A stretch of 64,000 nucleotides of DNA from Phlegmacium glaucopus (lineage: Eukaryota; Basidiomycota; Agaricomycetes; Agaricales; Cortinariaceae), in the NCBI GenBank assembly GCA_015039465.1, contig MU130573.1:259015-323014 (forward strand), written 5' to 3'. Shown piece by piece: positions 11,169 to 21,883 of the stretch. The translations under genes were made by a program, and so were the position numbers. Each line of letters begins with the position of its first letter. Positions within the stretch are counted from its first letter, which is position 1. The notes under the pieces are model-generated. The model worked only from the letters and a program-made list of their open reading frames with translations. It ran no database searches and was not told the DNA's origin.

Positions 11169-12266
11169 ATGCGATCCAACATCAACTTTGCCGTGCTTGC
11201 TCTTGGTCTGTTGGTGTGTACATGCGTTCGCCTATTTGGACAATGTTAAATACTAATTTCTGCCTGCCAGGCTATCGCCAACACCGCATTTGCTGCTGGC
11301 CCCACTTCAGTCAACCTGCGTACTGCAGGCAACTTCGCCATTCTCGCCCAGTCAGGTGTATCGACTGTCCCGTCTTCCTCGATCAGTGAGTACTAGTAAT
11401 TACAGGACAAACATTTAAATATTCCGTTATCTGATGATGGCGCCATAATGCAGCGGGGGACATCGGGGTGAGCCCCGTCTCCTCGACCGCCTTGACGGGC
11501 TTTTCCCTCACGCTAGACCCAAGCGGGACCTTCTCCACGTCGCCGCAGGTCACCGGGAAGCTGTTCGCTGCGTCGTATACATCGCCGACGCCTTCGCAGC
11601 TCACTACTGCCATCTCGGACATGCAGACTGCCTTTACTGACGCCAGTGGGAGGGTGAATCCGAATTTCGTGAACCTCCTTAGTGGTGAGTTTCTTGGTTT
11701 CTTTGGTTTACTTATGTCGGTTTATGTTTTTAAAATATACTGATGATACTTTTTATTGATTTTTATTTGATTAATTATAGGTAACATTGGCGGACTGATT
11801 TTGGTGCCGGGATTGTACAAATGGTCAAGCTCGGTTAGTGCGGCAAGCGGTTTTACTATTTCTGGGAGCGCTACGGATAGTATGTGCTTTTACAATCATC
11901 ATCAAAACTCAATAATAATTTTGACACCTGATAGCTTGGATATTCCAAATTGCAGGCACCCTCGGCCTCGCGAACGGAGTGCAGACGACCCTTCTCGGAG
12001 GCGCCAAGGCATCGAACATTATCTGGGTAGTATCCAATGATGTGACACTCGGCGTGGGCTCGCATCTCGAAGGCGTGGTTCTCGGAAAGACAGCGATCAC
12101 ACTCGAAACTGGGACGTCAGTTAATGGGAGATTACTTTCACAGACTAATGTTGCGCTGCAGCAGGTAAGTGGCGGATCCATTTTTTTGTTTTGATGGGAA
12201 GGTTCCCGAATCATCCAAAGGCGATGCTGATTGTTTTCCTTTTTTCAGGCTACCGTCGTATCCTAG
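11169..12266 (+). CDS. Ice-binding (antifreeze) protein C, DUF3494 family
   Basis: Six exons (11169-11213, 11271-11385, 11454-11684, 11781-11879, 11956-12164, 12249-12266) give 238 residues without stops. The start MRSNINFAVLALGLL is shared by all copies and begins the signal peptide. The domain reads NLRTAGNFAILAQSGVSTVP, GDIGVSPVSSTALTGFSL, NIGGLILVPGLYKWSSSV and GGAKASNIIWVVSNDVTLG. This is the most divergent copy at the VVSGAV position (VVSNDV), close to the predicted ice-facing helix region, and it has TLETGTS for TLQTGTS. It ends ATVVS. An AAATAAA word about 130 bases after the stop could be the polyadenylation signal. It is divergent from gene B. Confidence 0.9.
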
Positions 12267-12448
12267 ATGATACATATCTAAAATACGATGAAGCAGGAAA
12301 TCGGAAGATGATCGACAATGATTGTACTTTTATTTCGGTGACTGCTATTCTCTTTTTCTTCTAGTTGTCCGTGCTGGTAAATGTACTAAACAAATAAATG
12401 TTCGTTCTTAATGAAATTGAATAATCATGACAATTTTGTTTTTATTAA

Positions 12449-12800
12449 CCTACGTTAGAATAAGTGTGTGAGGCGATCGTGAAGGGGAGAGGGCCACTTC
12501 ACAGGCTCTCTGAAATCTAGATCGTCATTCTGCGCTCATAGTGACAGACTGGATACAGGTTAGTGAAGCTGGTGATCTTGACGAGCGTACAACCTGGGTA
12601 GTCACCATTATTCAATATTGGTCTCATACAATTTCGTTTGTTGACGCCTCCACTACAAGTCTACAAGCTTTACTACAGCAATTCCGAGAGAACTATTTGA
12701 AAATTGTGAAATCAGTTGCCGATCGCTGTGAGCGACACTGTCAAATACGTACGACCTGGAACTTTAGGAGCTGGGGGAAAGAAATGTATCATCAGTGAAT
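12449..12800 (-). repeat. R1 flank block, copy 3 (longest)
   Basis: Inverted copy of the 4337 block, extended to about 350 bases. An 85-codon frame reads through it (12541-12798, +) with DWIQVSEAGDLDERTTWVV. Parts of this frame survive in the copies at 4337 and 62440, but the copy at 57278 is frameshifted. The hairpin motif follows at 12860-12881. Confidence 0.6.
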
Positions 12801-12977
12801 TAAAGTGCATTCATTTGTGAATGCGACTGTCCAATTCTTACGGGTTTCATGACGCCTTTCAATCTCCGCCTCCGGAGATTGAACTTGCAATCTCACGATA
12901 GTATATTTTTCATTGTAAATTACCACGGTGTTCAAGAACAGAGCAACAAAAAAATGTGGTCATTCTGAAAGGTAGAA

Positions 12978-13116
12978 AATTACAACATTAATTGTAGGAA
13001 TCAATTCCTATGATTACTGTAGATATTTACAATAGAAATCAATGTAATTTTCAAGAAAAAAAATTACAATGTTATTTGTAGGAATCAATTCCAATGGTTA
13101 CTGTAGATATTTACAA
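12978..13116. repeat. Direct duplication of a 57-base AT-rich unit
   Basis: 12978-13034 and 13060-13116 are near-identical and contain TTGTAGGAATCAATTCC and ACTGTAGATATTTACAA. A related string (GTAAATATCTACAATAA) occurs inverted near 46535, so this is part of a dispersed AT-rich repeat. Confidence 0.6.
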
Positions 13117-13283
13117 CATCAGGAAAAACACTTTGGCTCTAAGAGTCTCTCAGAGCAACCTCAAAAATTTAAGTGTACAAATCATTAAAAAATGCATTTG
13201 AAACATATTTATTTTTTTGAGGTTGGTCTGAGAGACTCCCAGAGTAGCTAGAGTGTCTTAGAGCTAAAGTGTTTTTCCTGATG
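13117..13283. mobile_element. Small TIR element (MITE), CATCAGGAAAAACAC termini
   Basis: A 167-base element has inverted ends: CATCAGGAAAAACACTTT at the left and its complement at the right, followed inside by TCTAAGA and GAGAGACTC words. The same right end (AGTGTTTTTCCTGATG) occurs at about 20661-20676. I cannot define a target duplication. Confidence 0.6.
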
Positions 13284-14182
13284 TATCCAAGGACACCTCA
13301 GGACAACCTAGGACAGCATAGATAAAATTTTGAGTGTCACACATTTGCTCAGGACACCTTTAGTGTATCCTGGTGCATTGACCATCTGGATTCAATCACA
13401 TCAGGAGGCCCTGGGAGTCCTTTAGAATTTATGATTTTTGCTAGACAATATTCAACTGCCACGTCCAGGAATGTATTTTGCAATTTTCTCAATAAGGAGA
13501 GCTGCTATTAATATAATTTAAACATATTCACCTAAAACAATTCTCTACCATCTTTAAAAAATTTCCTATTTTGGAATTTTATGTAATCTACCCTGACCCA
13601 TATGCTCGAAATCATGCTTATCTGTGATCATGTGACCAATGGTCTGTGTGCCATCCAAAAGATATATAAACTAGGGGTCGACTTCGTCGACTCACCCCTT
13701 GCTGAGCTACCTAGTAGATTTAGTATTGATACATTGTTTTTCACCCATAATCAACACTCAGATGTATCTGTTTCTTTCAAAAAGATGAATTTTGGAAATA
13801 TATTAATAGCAAAGTGATACATAAAAATACATGAGATCAAGCTATCAGTGAATGCGATCATGAAACAATGGGTTTTTTTCTGTGAGATTGTAAGTAAAAA
13901 CCAGGCAACTAATTGTTCTGTTTTTTCTTCTTTTAATGGGACTATCAGAGACCGCTGATTCACCTTCAGTGCAGTAGGGTCTTCATCTTCATTGACCACT
14001 CTTTTTTTGCCATCTGCCTTTGACAATGGCTGGGGGCATGGGCTCTTCTCGTTTTGAATGGCTCGATCCTGCGTTAACATTGGCATGTCACATTTGAGGG
14101 GGTGAGTAAGGGTATCATACCCATTTTGCCGTCAATGGTTGGGTTTAGGGTGGAAGTCGAAGGAGAATGACTCAAGTTGGAG

Positions 14183-14450
14183 CGAAGGCAAATTGTGATA
14201 GTGCCTGGATATGCATTCACGGATTATAAGGCACAAGGTCAAACAATGGAGTGCGTTATTGTGGACATTTTGAAACCTCCATCTGGAAGGTGATCGCCAT
14301 TCAGCGTATATGTTGCCCTGTCAAGAAGCAGGGGGCGGAGGACAATCTGTATTCTGAGAGATTTTGACCCAGCATTGTTCATGCACCATCCTTCTGAAGA
14401 TCTGAAAGTAGACATGGCGAGGCTGGAATGATTGAATGAGAAACTCAAGG
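14183..14450 (+). pseudogene. PIF1/Helitron-type helicase C-terminal fragment
   Basis: The conceptual translation contains AFTDYKAQGQTM (the superfamily 1B helicase motif around TDYKAQG), then a valine/isoleucine-rich strand, then SPFSVYVALSRSRGR and ILRDFDPALF. This is the order seen at the end of PIF1-like and Helitron helicases in mushrooms. The frame carries in-frame TGA codons at 14291 and near 14428, and no N-terminal part is found upstream. It is a dead fragment of a Helitron or of a dispersed PIF1-like gene. Confidence 0.7.
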
Positions 14451-14612
14451 TGGGTGATGATTGAGATGAATGATAAATGAAGTTGTAATGGACTGTGAAA
14501 CTCTAGCAAATAAGAATGGGGACATATTCAATAATTTAAGTATGAACCAATCATTCCACCCCCTTTCTTTTGCTTTCCTCCCTTTTTCTTTGGTTGATGG
14601 TGAATAGCTAGC

Positions 14613-15189
14613 TGTTACATTCCGTTACATGTGACTCCGGTCCAGCTCTGTTGGAGTTGTCTCCAGTAGTCTGTACTCCGTTCCAGTACTTGCCCTTGTA
14701 TCTGGATCTACTCTTCTTTCATCCAACTCCGAGACTTCTCCGTATCATTCCGGCTCTTCCGATGATACTCCAAACCCATTACCACATCTTCGCCATAACA
14801 ACTATTTCTTTGTCATCACTTTCCCATTATCAGTCAGCACACCCACTATGGATTATTCACCCAAGAATGCAGGACTTTCCAGGAGCAGAATGCAGCACTT
14901 TATATTTATCCTTTATATTTTGGTTGCTATTCCTTTTATTATTATTTAAGTACTCAAAACTTGTATGTTTTCCTCAGTTTGAATATCAACTTAGTTTCCT
15001 CCTCCTATTCTTCCTCTAAGGTTTCTGCAACTTCCGGTTCCACTCTGTTCCGTTCTTACTCCGAAATTAGGACATGAAGGTTTAGGGTAGCACAGCACAT
15101 ACACTGAGGCTAGAGTCCTTTTCTGTTCCGTGGTTCCATTCTGATCAAACTCCATCTGATACTCTGGAATAGAGTTTACGAACTTAACA
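14613..15189 (+). mobile_element. Solo LTR, copy 1
   Basis: A 577-base block begins TGTTACATTCCG and ends CTTAACA (TG...CA ends). It matches the block split across 15288-15292 and 18274-18847 over its whole length, with scattered differences. Both contain many TCCGG and TTCCG words. No internal retrotransposon region is attached and no 5-base duplication is evident. Confidence 0.65.
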
Positions 15190-15444
15190 GCAAGACATGT
15201 CACAAATTTTCAATTACCTGTATTCAATAAGTTTATGGAATCTTGTTAGGAAGAAGTAACGCACCAAGGTGAGGCATTCAATCAGCCTGTTAGGGTCTGT
15301 CCAGCTACGAAAATGCGGGCGCATTTTCATTTTGATGGCAGCTGGCTTATTCCCACCACCCAAATATGGAAGGCACCTGATCATCTGCATGTCACGCTGA
15401 TTATCTTTGATCAGTGGCTCCTTGTCTCATTCCCTGTCGATCTT

Positions 15445-16699
15445 ATGCCTCGAGCGTCCGATCTACGTCAACGGCAGCTTATAGTAGCTGCTGCATATAT
15501 AGTAAATGTTGTTGGAGTTGCCGCTACCCTCTACGCCTCTCCTTTGTACTGGAAACAGGCATACCATACCTCAGTATTAACCGGAGCAGCATGGGTGAAA
15601 GAATTAATTAATGGACACCATGATCGCATGTGGACTGAACTCGGGGTTGGTGTACATGTCTTCTTAGCACTTGTACATGAACTTCGGGTTGTTTCTGGGT
15701 TGGGGGACTCTCGCCACATAGGGTTGGATGAGCAGGTAGCAATCTTCTTGTACATGTGTGTTACTGGCCTATCAATTAGGCATGTTGCAGAGAGATTTCA
15801 ACGGTCAAATGACACAATTTCCAAGTGAGCTGCACTAGCTATGTTGTATACTATGGCTGCTTATGAGGAACTTGTAGATACTTTCGTAAAATCCTCAATG
15901 CTGTATCTTCAGGACCATTTTACAACAAACATGTTCACCTCCCAGGTGTGAATGACCTTACACCAGAACATATACGCCACAGCTCCAAATTTTACCCTTT
16001 CTTCAAGCATGCCATTGGAGCAATGGATGGAACTCATATCAACTGCAACCCTTCAGCAGAAGATCGGCATGCAGCACGCAATCGCAAAGGCGGTGTCTCT
16101 CAAAATTGCCTAGCCTGTGTTTCCTTTTCCATGCGGTTTCTGTATTTCCTCAGCGGCTGGGAAGGCTCCGCTGCTGATGCTACAATGTATGCTTCCTCAA
16201 GATTGGTTGATCTCATGATTCCCGCAGGAAAGTACTACCTTGCGGATGCGGGATTTGGGATCTGTGATTCTTTGCTTGTCCCCTACCGTGGTGTCCGTTA
16301 TCACCTTGCAGAGTGGGGCCGGTCACAGCTTCGGTATGTGATATTTTTCTATGATTTAGAATTAGTCTACAGCAAACACTTTCTCATTTTATTTGTAGAC
16401 CAGCAAACAAAGAAGAGCTGTATAATCTACGGCACTCGTCAGCCCGAAATGTTGTTGAGAGGGTGTTTGGTGTTCTGAAAAAACGCTGGAACATCCTTAC
16501 CCGAGCACCACAGTTTTCGATGGCAATCCAAGCCCAAATTCCTCCTGGACTAGCAGCAACGCACAATTTTATCATGGACAATGATCCCCATGATATTGAT
16601 AACTACCTGACAGGTAATCTTGAAGATGACCATGATCCGAATCCTGGTGTGGTAGTGGAAAATGAGTTCGGAACCTTGGCCAGTGGGTCAGTGTCATGA
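15445..16699 (+). CDS. PIF/Harbinger transposase (DDE_Tnp_4)
   Basis: Three exons (15445-15824, 15878-16333, 16399-16699) give 378 residues. An N-terminal helical part (LDEQVAIFLYMCVTGLSIRH, a helix-turn-helix) precedes the catalytic fold. The acidic triad is visible: D in AIGAMDGTHI, D in GWEGSAADATMYAS and E in RNVVERVFGVLKKRW. The protein cuts and pastes the element, in this superfamily together with the Myb-like partner. The frame stops at TGA 16697, yet the same frame continues to TAA 16790 with IAQAMWDDYQLRRRLAAR, the usual C-terminus. A single CGA-to-TGA change probably truncated it by about 30 residues. Both introns have good GT-AG sites. Confidence 0.85.
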
Positions 16700-16995
16700 G
16701 CAGAGAAGGACAGAGCGACATTAAATCGTGATGAAATCGCACAGGCAATGTGGGATGACTACCAATTGAGACGACGACTAGCAGCGAGATAAAGTGACAG
16801 TAATAAAAGAGAGTAAGTAGTGTAAATGATCGTGTAGTAAAAAAGAATGTAATGTAACAATACTTGGGCAACCCGATGACAGAATAAAGTGGTTCATAAA
16901 ACAGCTACGTTAACACTGAGATTGTCAAGCTGAATCTGAACCCAATCCCTACAAACATCAGCCTCTGTGATGGCAAGATAAACATCAGCAGCGCT

Positions 16996-17930
16996 CTAGT
17001 CCGACTTCAGAAAGTCAATGAGGACAGCACATTGCCTCGATGTCAGCCAACCCTTCTCCAGTTGAAGGATAGTCGCAATAGCCTTCGCACGTCGGACTGG
17101 AGTTGGTGTGATGCCAGTCGAAGGAGGCGCAAATGCACCAGCAAAGGTCGCATTAAAGTTACCAAGCGATTCCGCCATGCTCATGAGTGCATTGGCCCCG
17201 TTGGAAGCCCGAGCACGTTTCACAGCAGGTCTTGTTGGTGTGGCAGGCTCTCGTCATCATTTACTACCAGAACTAGATGAAGGGGTGATCTACGAAGGGG
17301 TTTCCGGTAAATAAGGCTGGAGAATGAAGGTTAGGATCAATGACGCACCTCTTCAGCATCTGAGGTCTCGTTAGACTGCTCTTCACCATTGGAACCATCA
17401 TCAGAATCGATTGAAGAAGGGGCAGCAGCAGCTGGCAGAGGAGGAGGAGCAGTTGTGGCATGGTAAACGTTGGCGCCAGCAACAGTTGCGGGCATGAGTG
17501 TCTCCATCTTGCGGAAGTACGGCCAACCTTTGTTCCGAAATGGCTTGGCTTCGGGGTGAACCTTGACATAGTCGTCCCAGGAAGATGCAGTGTGAACGTC
17601 GATACTGGCCCCAGTCTCATCATTCCAAGACCATCCTGAGATGGACTGAATTACACGAATTACACGAAAAAGCTTGCGAAACTGGGAAAAGTTAACAGCA
17701 GGGTAGAGAGTGTGTAGATGAGAAGAATAGCTCACAGCACAGTACTTGTTTCCACATGATTTCGCATTCTTCGGAGCTCCACGTTCGAGCAAGGGAGCAA
17801 GGTGTTTGGCTGCCTTCTGGAAGGTTGTTGCCTTGAAATTCGTGCCATCGCCAGCCTCTGCTCTGTGATCAATAAGAAAATTGATGAGAGAGAGCTCTTC
17901 CGGGGCAGTCCAGTATGCTGAAGGGGCCAT
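16996..17930 (-). CDS. Harbinger Myb/SANT-like DNA-binding protein
   Basis: Three exons (17930-17736, 17681-17349, 17247-16996) give 259 residues. The start is ATG 17930 (MAPSAYWTAPEE). The N-terminal half is a Myb/SANT-like domain: WTAPEELSLINFLIDHRAE, then KNAKSCGNKYCA and SGWSWNDETGASI. An acidic Ser/Asp/Glu linker (SIDSDDGSNGEEQ) follows. A C-terminal segment with KRARASNGANALMSMAES and TSRQCAVLIDFLKSD is typical of fungal members. In PIF/Harbinger elements this second protein helps bring the transposase to the DNA ends and to the nucleus. The first intron is 54 bases and reads open, so it could also be retained. The exon 3 acceptor is inferred from frame. Confidence 0.78.
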
Positions 17931-18852
17931 TTTATCAGTCAACAACGATGAAGATGAGGGGGAAAGATGGGAAAGATAACGAAGAAAAACAAAACAAGGC
18001 AGTTTAAAAGAATGTTGACACGCACATTTAATGACTTGAAAAGAGCCATCTGCATGTTATCCTGTGTCTCTATTACAGGTCTGTGTTAAAACTAGCCGAT
18101 ATGAACAATGCACGGTGAGGAAACGAGGACGATGAAGCAAGAACAAGATAATCAGCAGCCAATCAAGCAAGGGTGACGATCTGTGACAGAGTTCCATATT
18201 TGGGTGGTGGGAATAAGCCAGCTGCCATCAAAATAAAAATGCGCCCACATTTTCGTAGCCGGACAGACCCTTACATTCCGTTATACGTTACTCCGGTCCG
18301 GCTCCGTCGGAGCTGTTTCCAGTAGTCCGTACTCCGTACAGTGCCTTCCCTTATATCCCGAACTACTCTCCCTATGTTCAACTCCGAGACTTCTCCGTGT
18401 CATTCCGGTTCCTCCATCCATACTCCAAACCCGTTATCACTTCTTCGCCACTACCATTATTCTTTGTCATCATCTTTCCCATCATCAGTCAGCACACCAG
18501 CCATGGATTATTCACCCTAGAATGCAGGACCTTTTCCGGGAGCAGAACGCAGCACTTATATTTATATTTTATATTTCGGTTGCAATTCCTTTTATATTTA
18601 AAGTACTTGAACTTGTATGTTTTCCCTTAGTTCGAATATCAACTTTGTTTCCTCCTCTTGTTCGTCCTCTAAGTCACTGAGGTCTTCCGCCTTATTACTT
18701 CTTCTTCCGTTCCGAAATCAGGACACCTTAGGAGCTGGGCGGCACAGCACACACGCTGAGGCCAATGTCCTTTCCGCTTACTGTTCCGGTTCCGTTCCGT
18801 CCGTTCCGGAGTAGCTCCGACGTGACTACCTTGTTTTAAACTTAACACAGCC

Positions 18853-19164
18853 AGAAGATGGCTGAAAAAATGTGGAACATAGGACTGTTGCTGACGATGG
18901 AACGAAGCGTGATGAACATAGTTTGAATGATGTTGATTGCTCAGGCAAATGAACACGGGAAAAATGAATTGCCAACAAAAGTAGTGTGATAGGCGATCAA
19001 AATGAAACAATAGTAAACTCAAGGAGAGTTCAACATTGAGAAAGTGGTGTCAGCCATATTTGAGTCTGGAAAGAATGAGGGAAGTGGATGCGAACACGAA
19101 AAACAGAAGGGGGATGGGGATGGGGATGTAAGGTCAGCTTAAACCATGAGTAGTGGAGTCGATG
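18853..19164. other. Spacer, no gene seen
   Basis: AT-rich flanking sequence with a short G-rich run near 19110. I see no gene or repeat boundary. Confidence 0.4.
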
Positions 19165-19172
19165 AAGGCCAT

Positions 19173-19727
19173 GTAGTGATTGTCAGGGGTAACCCTGGGG
19201 TAAAACTTCTGTACCCTTACCCTTACCCTCCAAACCCCTACCCCTGTCCAAGGGTAGGGGTTTTGGAGGGTAAGGGTAAGGGTTTTTGAGGGGTATGAAG
19301 GGTACAGGGGTATGGTCAAGGGTATTACTCTAAGGCTTTATATATATATAAATCTGATTACCTACCATGTTTTATTTACCTTATCAAGCATTAATAGCTC
19401 TATTACATGTAATTTAGAATAGATAGGTGCCTCAATATGTCAAATTCACATATTTTTGCCTTCTTAAACAAGGAAATATTGCAATATTTAGTTTATTGTA
19501 CAGTTTTATACTTATTAAATCCAATAATGTAGAATTTATATAACTTGGAAGCAGAAAAAAGCTAAGATTCTGACAAAATCTTATGTTAAAAATAGAAATT
19601 GAAACCCTTGAAAAACCCTTGAAAACCCTTGAACCCTTGTCAAGGGTAAGGGTTTTCCAAGGGTACAAAATGCCAACCCTTACCCCTACCCTCCATACCC
19701 TTACCCCAGACCCTCCAGGGGTTTTGA
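19173..19727. mobile_element. hAT MITE with AGGGTA tracts, copy 1 (one end lost)
   Basis: It begins TAGTGATTGTCAGGGG and carries long runs of CCCTTACCCT and AGGGTAAGGG words at both ends with an AT-rich middle. It matches 26056-26626 in inverted orientation, but here the right terminus stops at GGGGTTTTGA and lacks the final TCAATCACTA-type end. The runs look telomere-like but are (CCCTTA)n, not TTAGGG. Confidence 0.75.
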
Positions 19728-19802
19728 GCGTGAGGTAGGAGAATGGGATCATGTTATTGTGGTTTGTTAGAAACTGATCAGGTGACCTTGGGAAAATGAA
19801 TG

Positions 19803-19875
19803 TGACTCGGATTGGGATTGAACCAATGACCTCCAGCCATATATGCTGGTGCTCTAACAACTGAGCTACCGGGTC
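19803..19875 (-). tRNA. tRNA-like gene (anticodon AUA by position), possibly a pseudogene
   Basis: The minus strand folds as a 73-base cloverleaf. The D arm is GCTC...GAGC, the anticodon arm CCAGC/GCTGG has a 7-base loop ATATATG, and the T arm is ATTGG/CCAAT with loop TTCAATC. The acceptor arm GACCCGG/CCGAGTC has one C-A mismatch. A TTTT run follows within 12 bases. Position 34-36 reads ATA (Tyr UAU), a rare anticodon, and position 37 is T rather than a purine. This suggests a tRNA-derived copy or pseudogene rather than a normal tRNA-Tyr. No intron is present. Confidence 0.5.
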
Positions 19876-20439
19876 GATAGGAATGGTGGATTTAATATCA
19901 ACATGGTTGAAGAGAGCATGTGCAACAACGTGATTTGCAATTTTGACTTTTGTCCAAAAATACAATTATTCTCATGTCAATGTGGGGGTTTTTTCATGGG
20001 CAAAAATAAGAATGGGTGCAAACAATAAATTTATGCTCATAAAAAGTTGGTTGTGAGGGATCCAGCTCGCTTAATAGTAATACGCCTGAAAGAGTTGGAC
20101 ACAAATAAGTACAAAGCATAACTATTCTTTGGCCGGAATTGGCGAATTCAGCCCAGGACGAACAAGTGGAGTATTTGTTTATATTAAAGCACATCAAATT
20201 TAAACAACAATAATTTCGTCAGGTGATTTAGACCCAGGAGAGACCTTGCTTTACAGCAAGGTGACCACCCACAATTTTGTTTTCTTATTTCCTACTTCCC
20301 CCAGTATTATAGTACTATATAACTTTGTATCACTATTTTATTATTATTTTATTACTAGTATATATGATGTTTAGAATAATTGAATATGATTTTATTATAT
20401 TATTATTATTCTGTTGTGTGAGACTATTCAAATATCTGG

Positions 20440-20676
20440 TTTATATATGCTCTAGCATCAGATCCAAAGGGACTAAGGCTACCTCAGGATGCTCTCAGGT
20501 TGCCTTAGGACACTCCCAGGTTGCCCCAGGACATACCCAGGACATACCCAGGACACCCCCAGAGTTTATGGGAAAAAAGGACATTGGAATAATACCTTCT
20601 TAGAGCACTCTTGGAGCTCTGGGAGTATCTTACAGCATCCTTAGACTGTCCTGGGGCAAAAGTGTTTTTCCTGATG
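20440..20676. mobile_element. MITE remnant with CAGGACA repeats
   Basis: The right end AGTGTTTTTCCTGATG is shared with the element at 13117-13283. Inside are tandem CCCAGGACATAC-type units (20505-20555). The left end is not defined. Confidence 0.4.
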
Positions 20677-20686
20677 GAGTGGTGGC

Positions 20687-21062
20687 CATCAGAAAAAAAT
20701 AACCTTGGCCTGGCTGGCTCTGGCTGCCCTGGCCAGCCCTGAACATCTTTGGCTAGGTTTAAAACTCTGAAAAAAATCTAACAAATCACAGAAATATTTA
20801 TAGTACCCAATTCCAAAAAAAAGTAAACAATTACATAAGACAAATGCTGAGATATTCAAGATATTAAATTGTTTAAAAATCTTGAATATCTCAGCATCTG
20901 TCTTATGTAATTGTTTACTTTTTTTTTGGAATTGGGTACTATAAATATTTCTGTGATTTGTTAGATGTTAGATTTTTTTCAGATTTTTAAACCTAGCCAA
21001 ATATGTTCAGGGCTGGCCAGGGCAGCCAGAGGCAGCCAGGCCAAGGTTATTTTTTTCTGATG
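20687..21062. mobile_element. Fold-back element (near-perfect palindrome)
   Basis: About 376 bases begin CATCAGAAAAAAATAACC and end with its complement. The two halves are complementary over nearly their whole length: 20820-20870 pairs with 20882-20930, around TAAATTGTTTA. It would fold into one long hairpin. There is no coding capacity and no clear target duplication. Confidence 0.75.
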
Positions 21063-21474
21063 TGAAGTCTTAGAGTTTTACACACACAATATCATTGAAT
21101 GCCTTTGTGCTTTGTGGGGCGACCTGGACTTTGGGGGTGATCTCATTGTTGAGCCTGAGCGACTCTATGCAGATGAAGACATGACAGTTCGGATTTACCA
21201 TGAGATGAATCACTGAGAGACCCAGGCCATGGGAATTTACAACTTTAATTCCACCAGAAAATTATGTAATTTTCTTTGTTTAGAGTAGTTATTACAATGA
21301 TTAAGGTGGAGTTATAAATATTGAAATCATAGTAATTTTATAATTTTAATGTTGTAATTTCCATAGATAAATAAATTAATTTGGACACCATTTAAGGTCA
21401 TAAGGGGTAGTAATTCACATTGATATATTAAAGGATCACAACCCCAGAATGGAGGGATTTCCGACAGTTTGATA
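21063..21474. other. AT-rich spacer, no gene seen
   Basis: A short open stretch near 21115-21225 reads GDLDFGGDLIVEPERLYADE, which could be a transposon gene remnant, but I cannot name it. The rest is AT-rich and holds a possible inverted pair around ATTACAA words. Confidence 0.3.
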
Positions 21475-21860
21475 GGTGTAAAAAACTACATTTATTGTTG
21501 ACTTTTTCGGCTACACAAAAATGGTGTAAAAAACTAAGTTTATTGTTGATTTTTTTCACCACACGAAAATGGTGTAAAAAACTATATATATTATCAACTT
21601 TTGCAACCACAAAAACGGTGTAAAAAACAATATATATTATCAACTTTTGCAACCACACAAAAACGGTGTAAAAAACAATATATATTATCAACTTTTGCAC
21701 CCATGCGAAAACAGTGTAAAACACTATATATATTATCAACTTTTGCAACCATGTGAAAACGGTGTAAAACACTATATATATTATCAACTTTTGCAACCAT
21801 GCGAAAACGGTGTAAAACACTATATATATTATCAACTTTTGCGACCATGCGAAAACAGTG
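21475..21860 (+). repeat. 48-base minisatellite, about 8 units
   Basis: Unit: GGTGTAAAAAAC, then an AT core TATATATATTATCAAC, then TTTTGCAACCATGCGAAAAC. Eight units are visible, the first two most diverged. Because 48 is a multiple of three, frames stay open on both strands, giving repetitive translations that I do not accept as proteins. It ends just beyond the stop codon of the gene at 21884-23041. Confidence 0.85.
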
Positions 21861-21883
21861 TAAAAAATTACTTACTTGGGGTT

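Larger units (their letters stand above)
15293..18270 (+). mobile_element. PIF/Harbinger DNA transposon, almost complete
   Basis: A 2978-base element is bounded by inverted repeats of about 80 bases beginning GGGTCTGTCC and extending to a CACCCAAATATGGAA word. The flanks are the 3-base duplication TTA (15290-15292, 18271-18273), the PIF/Harbinger target preference. It encodes the two expected proteins: a DDE transposase on the plus strand and a Myb/SANT-like protein on the minus strand, converging tail to tail. Confidence 0.92.
15288..18847 (+). mobile_element. Solo LTR, copy 2, split by a Harbinger element
   Basis: The LTR is 579 bases when the insertion is removed: 15288-15292 (TGTTA) plus 18274-18847 (ending CTTAACA). 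The flanks are a perfect 5-base target duplication CAGCC (15283-15287 and 18848-18852), which proves the boundaries and shows it arose by LTR-LTR recombination. The Harbinger element entered five bases after the LTR start. Confidence 0.85.

Noticed and set aside
12541..12798. 85-codon frame in R1 as a conserved gene
   Set aside because: Other R1 copies are frameshifted or truncated, so the frame is not maintained.
19180..19290. CCCTTACCCT runs as a telomere or interstitial telomere
   Set aside because: The unit is TAAGGG, not TTAGGG, and the runs lie inside MITEs with 8-base target duplications at two other places.
21475..21860. Possible CRISPR-like array
   Set aside because: Units are contiguous tandem copies without unique spacers, in a eukaryotic genome.
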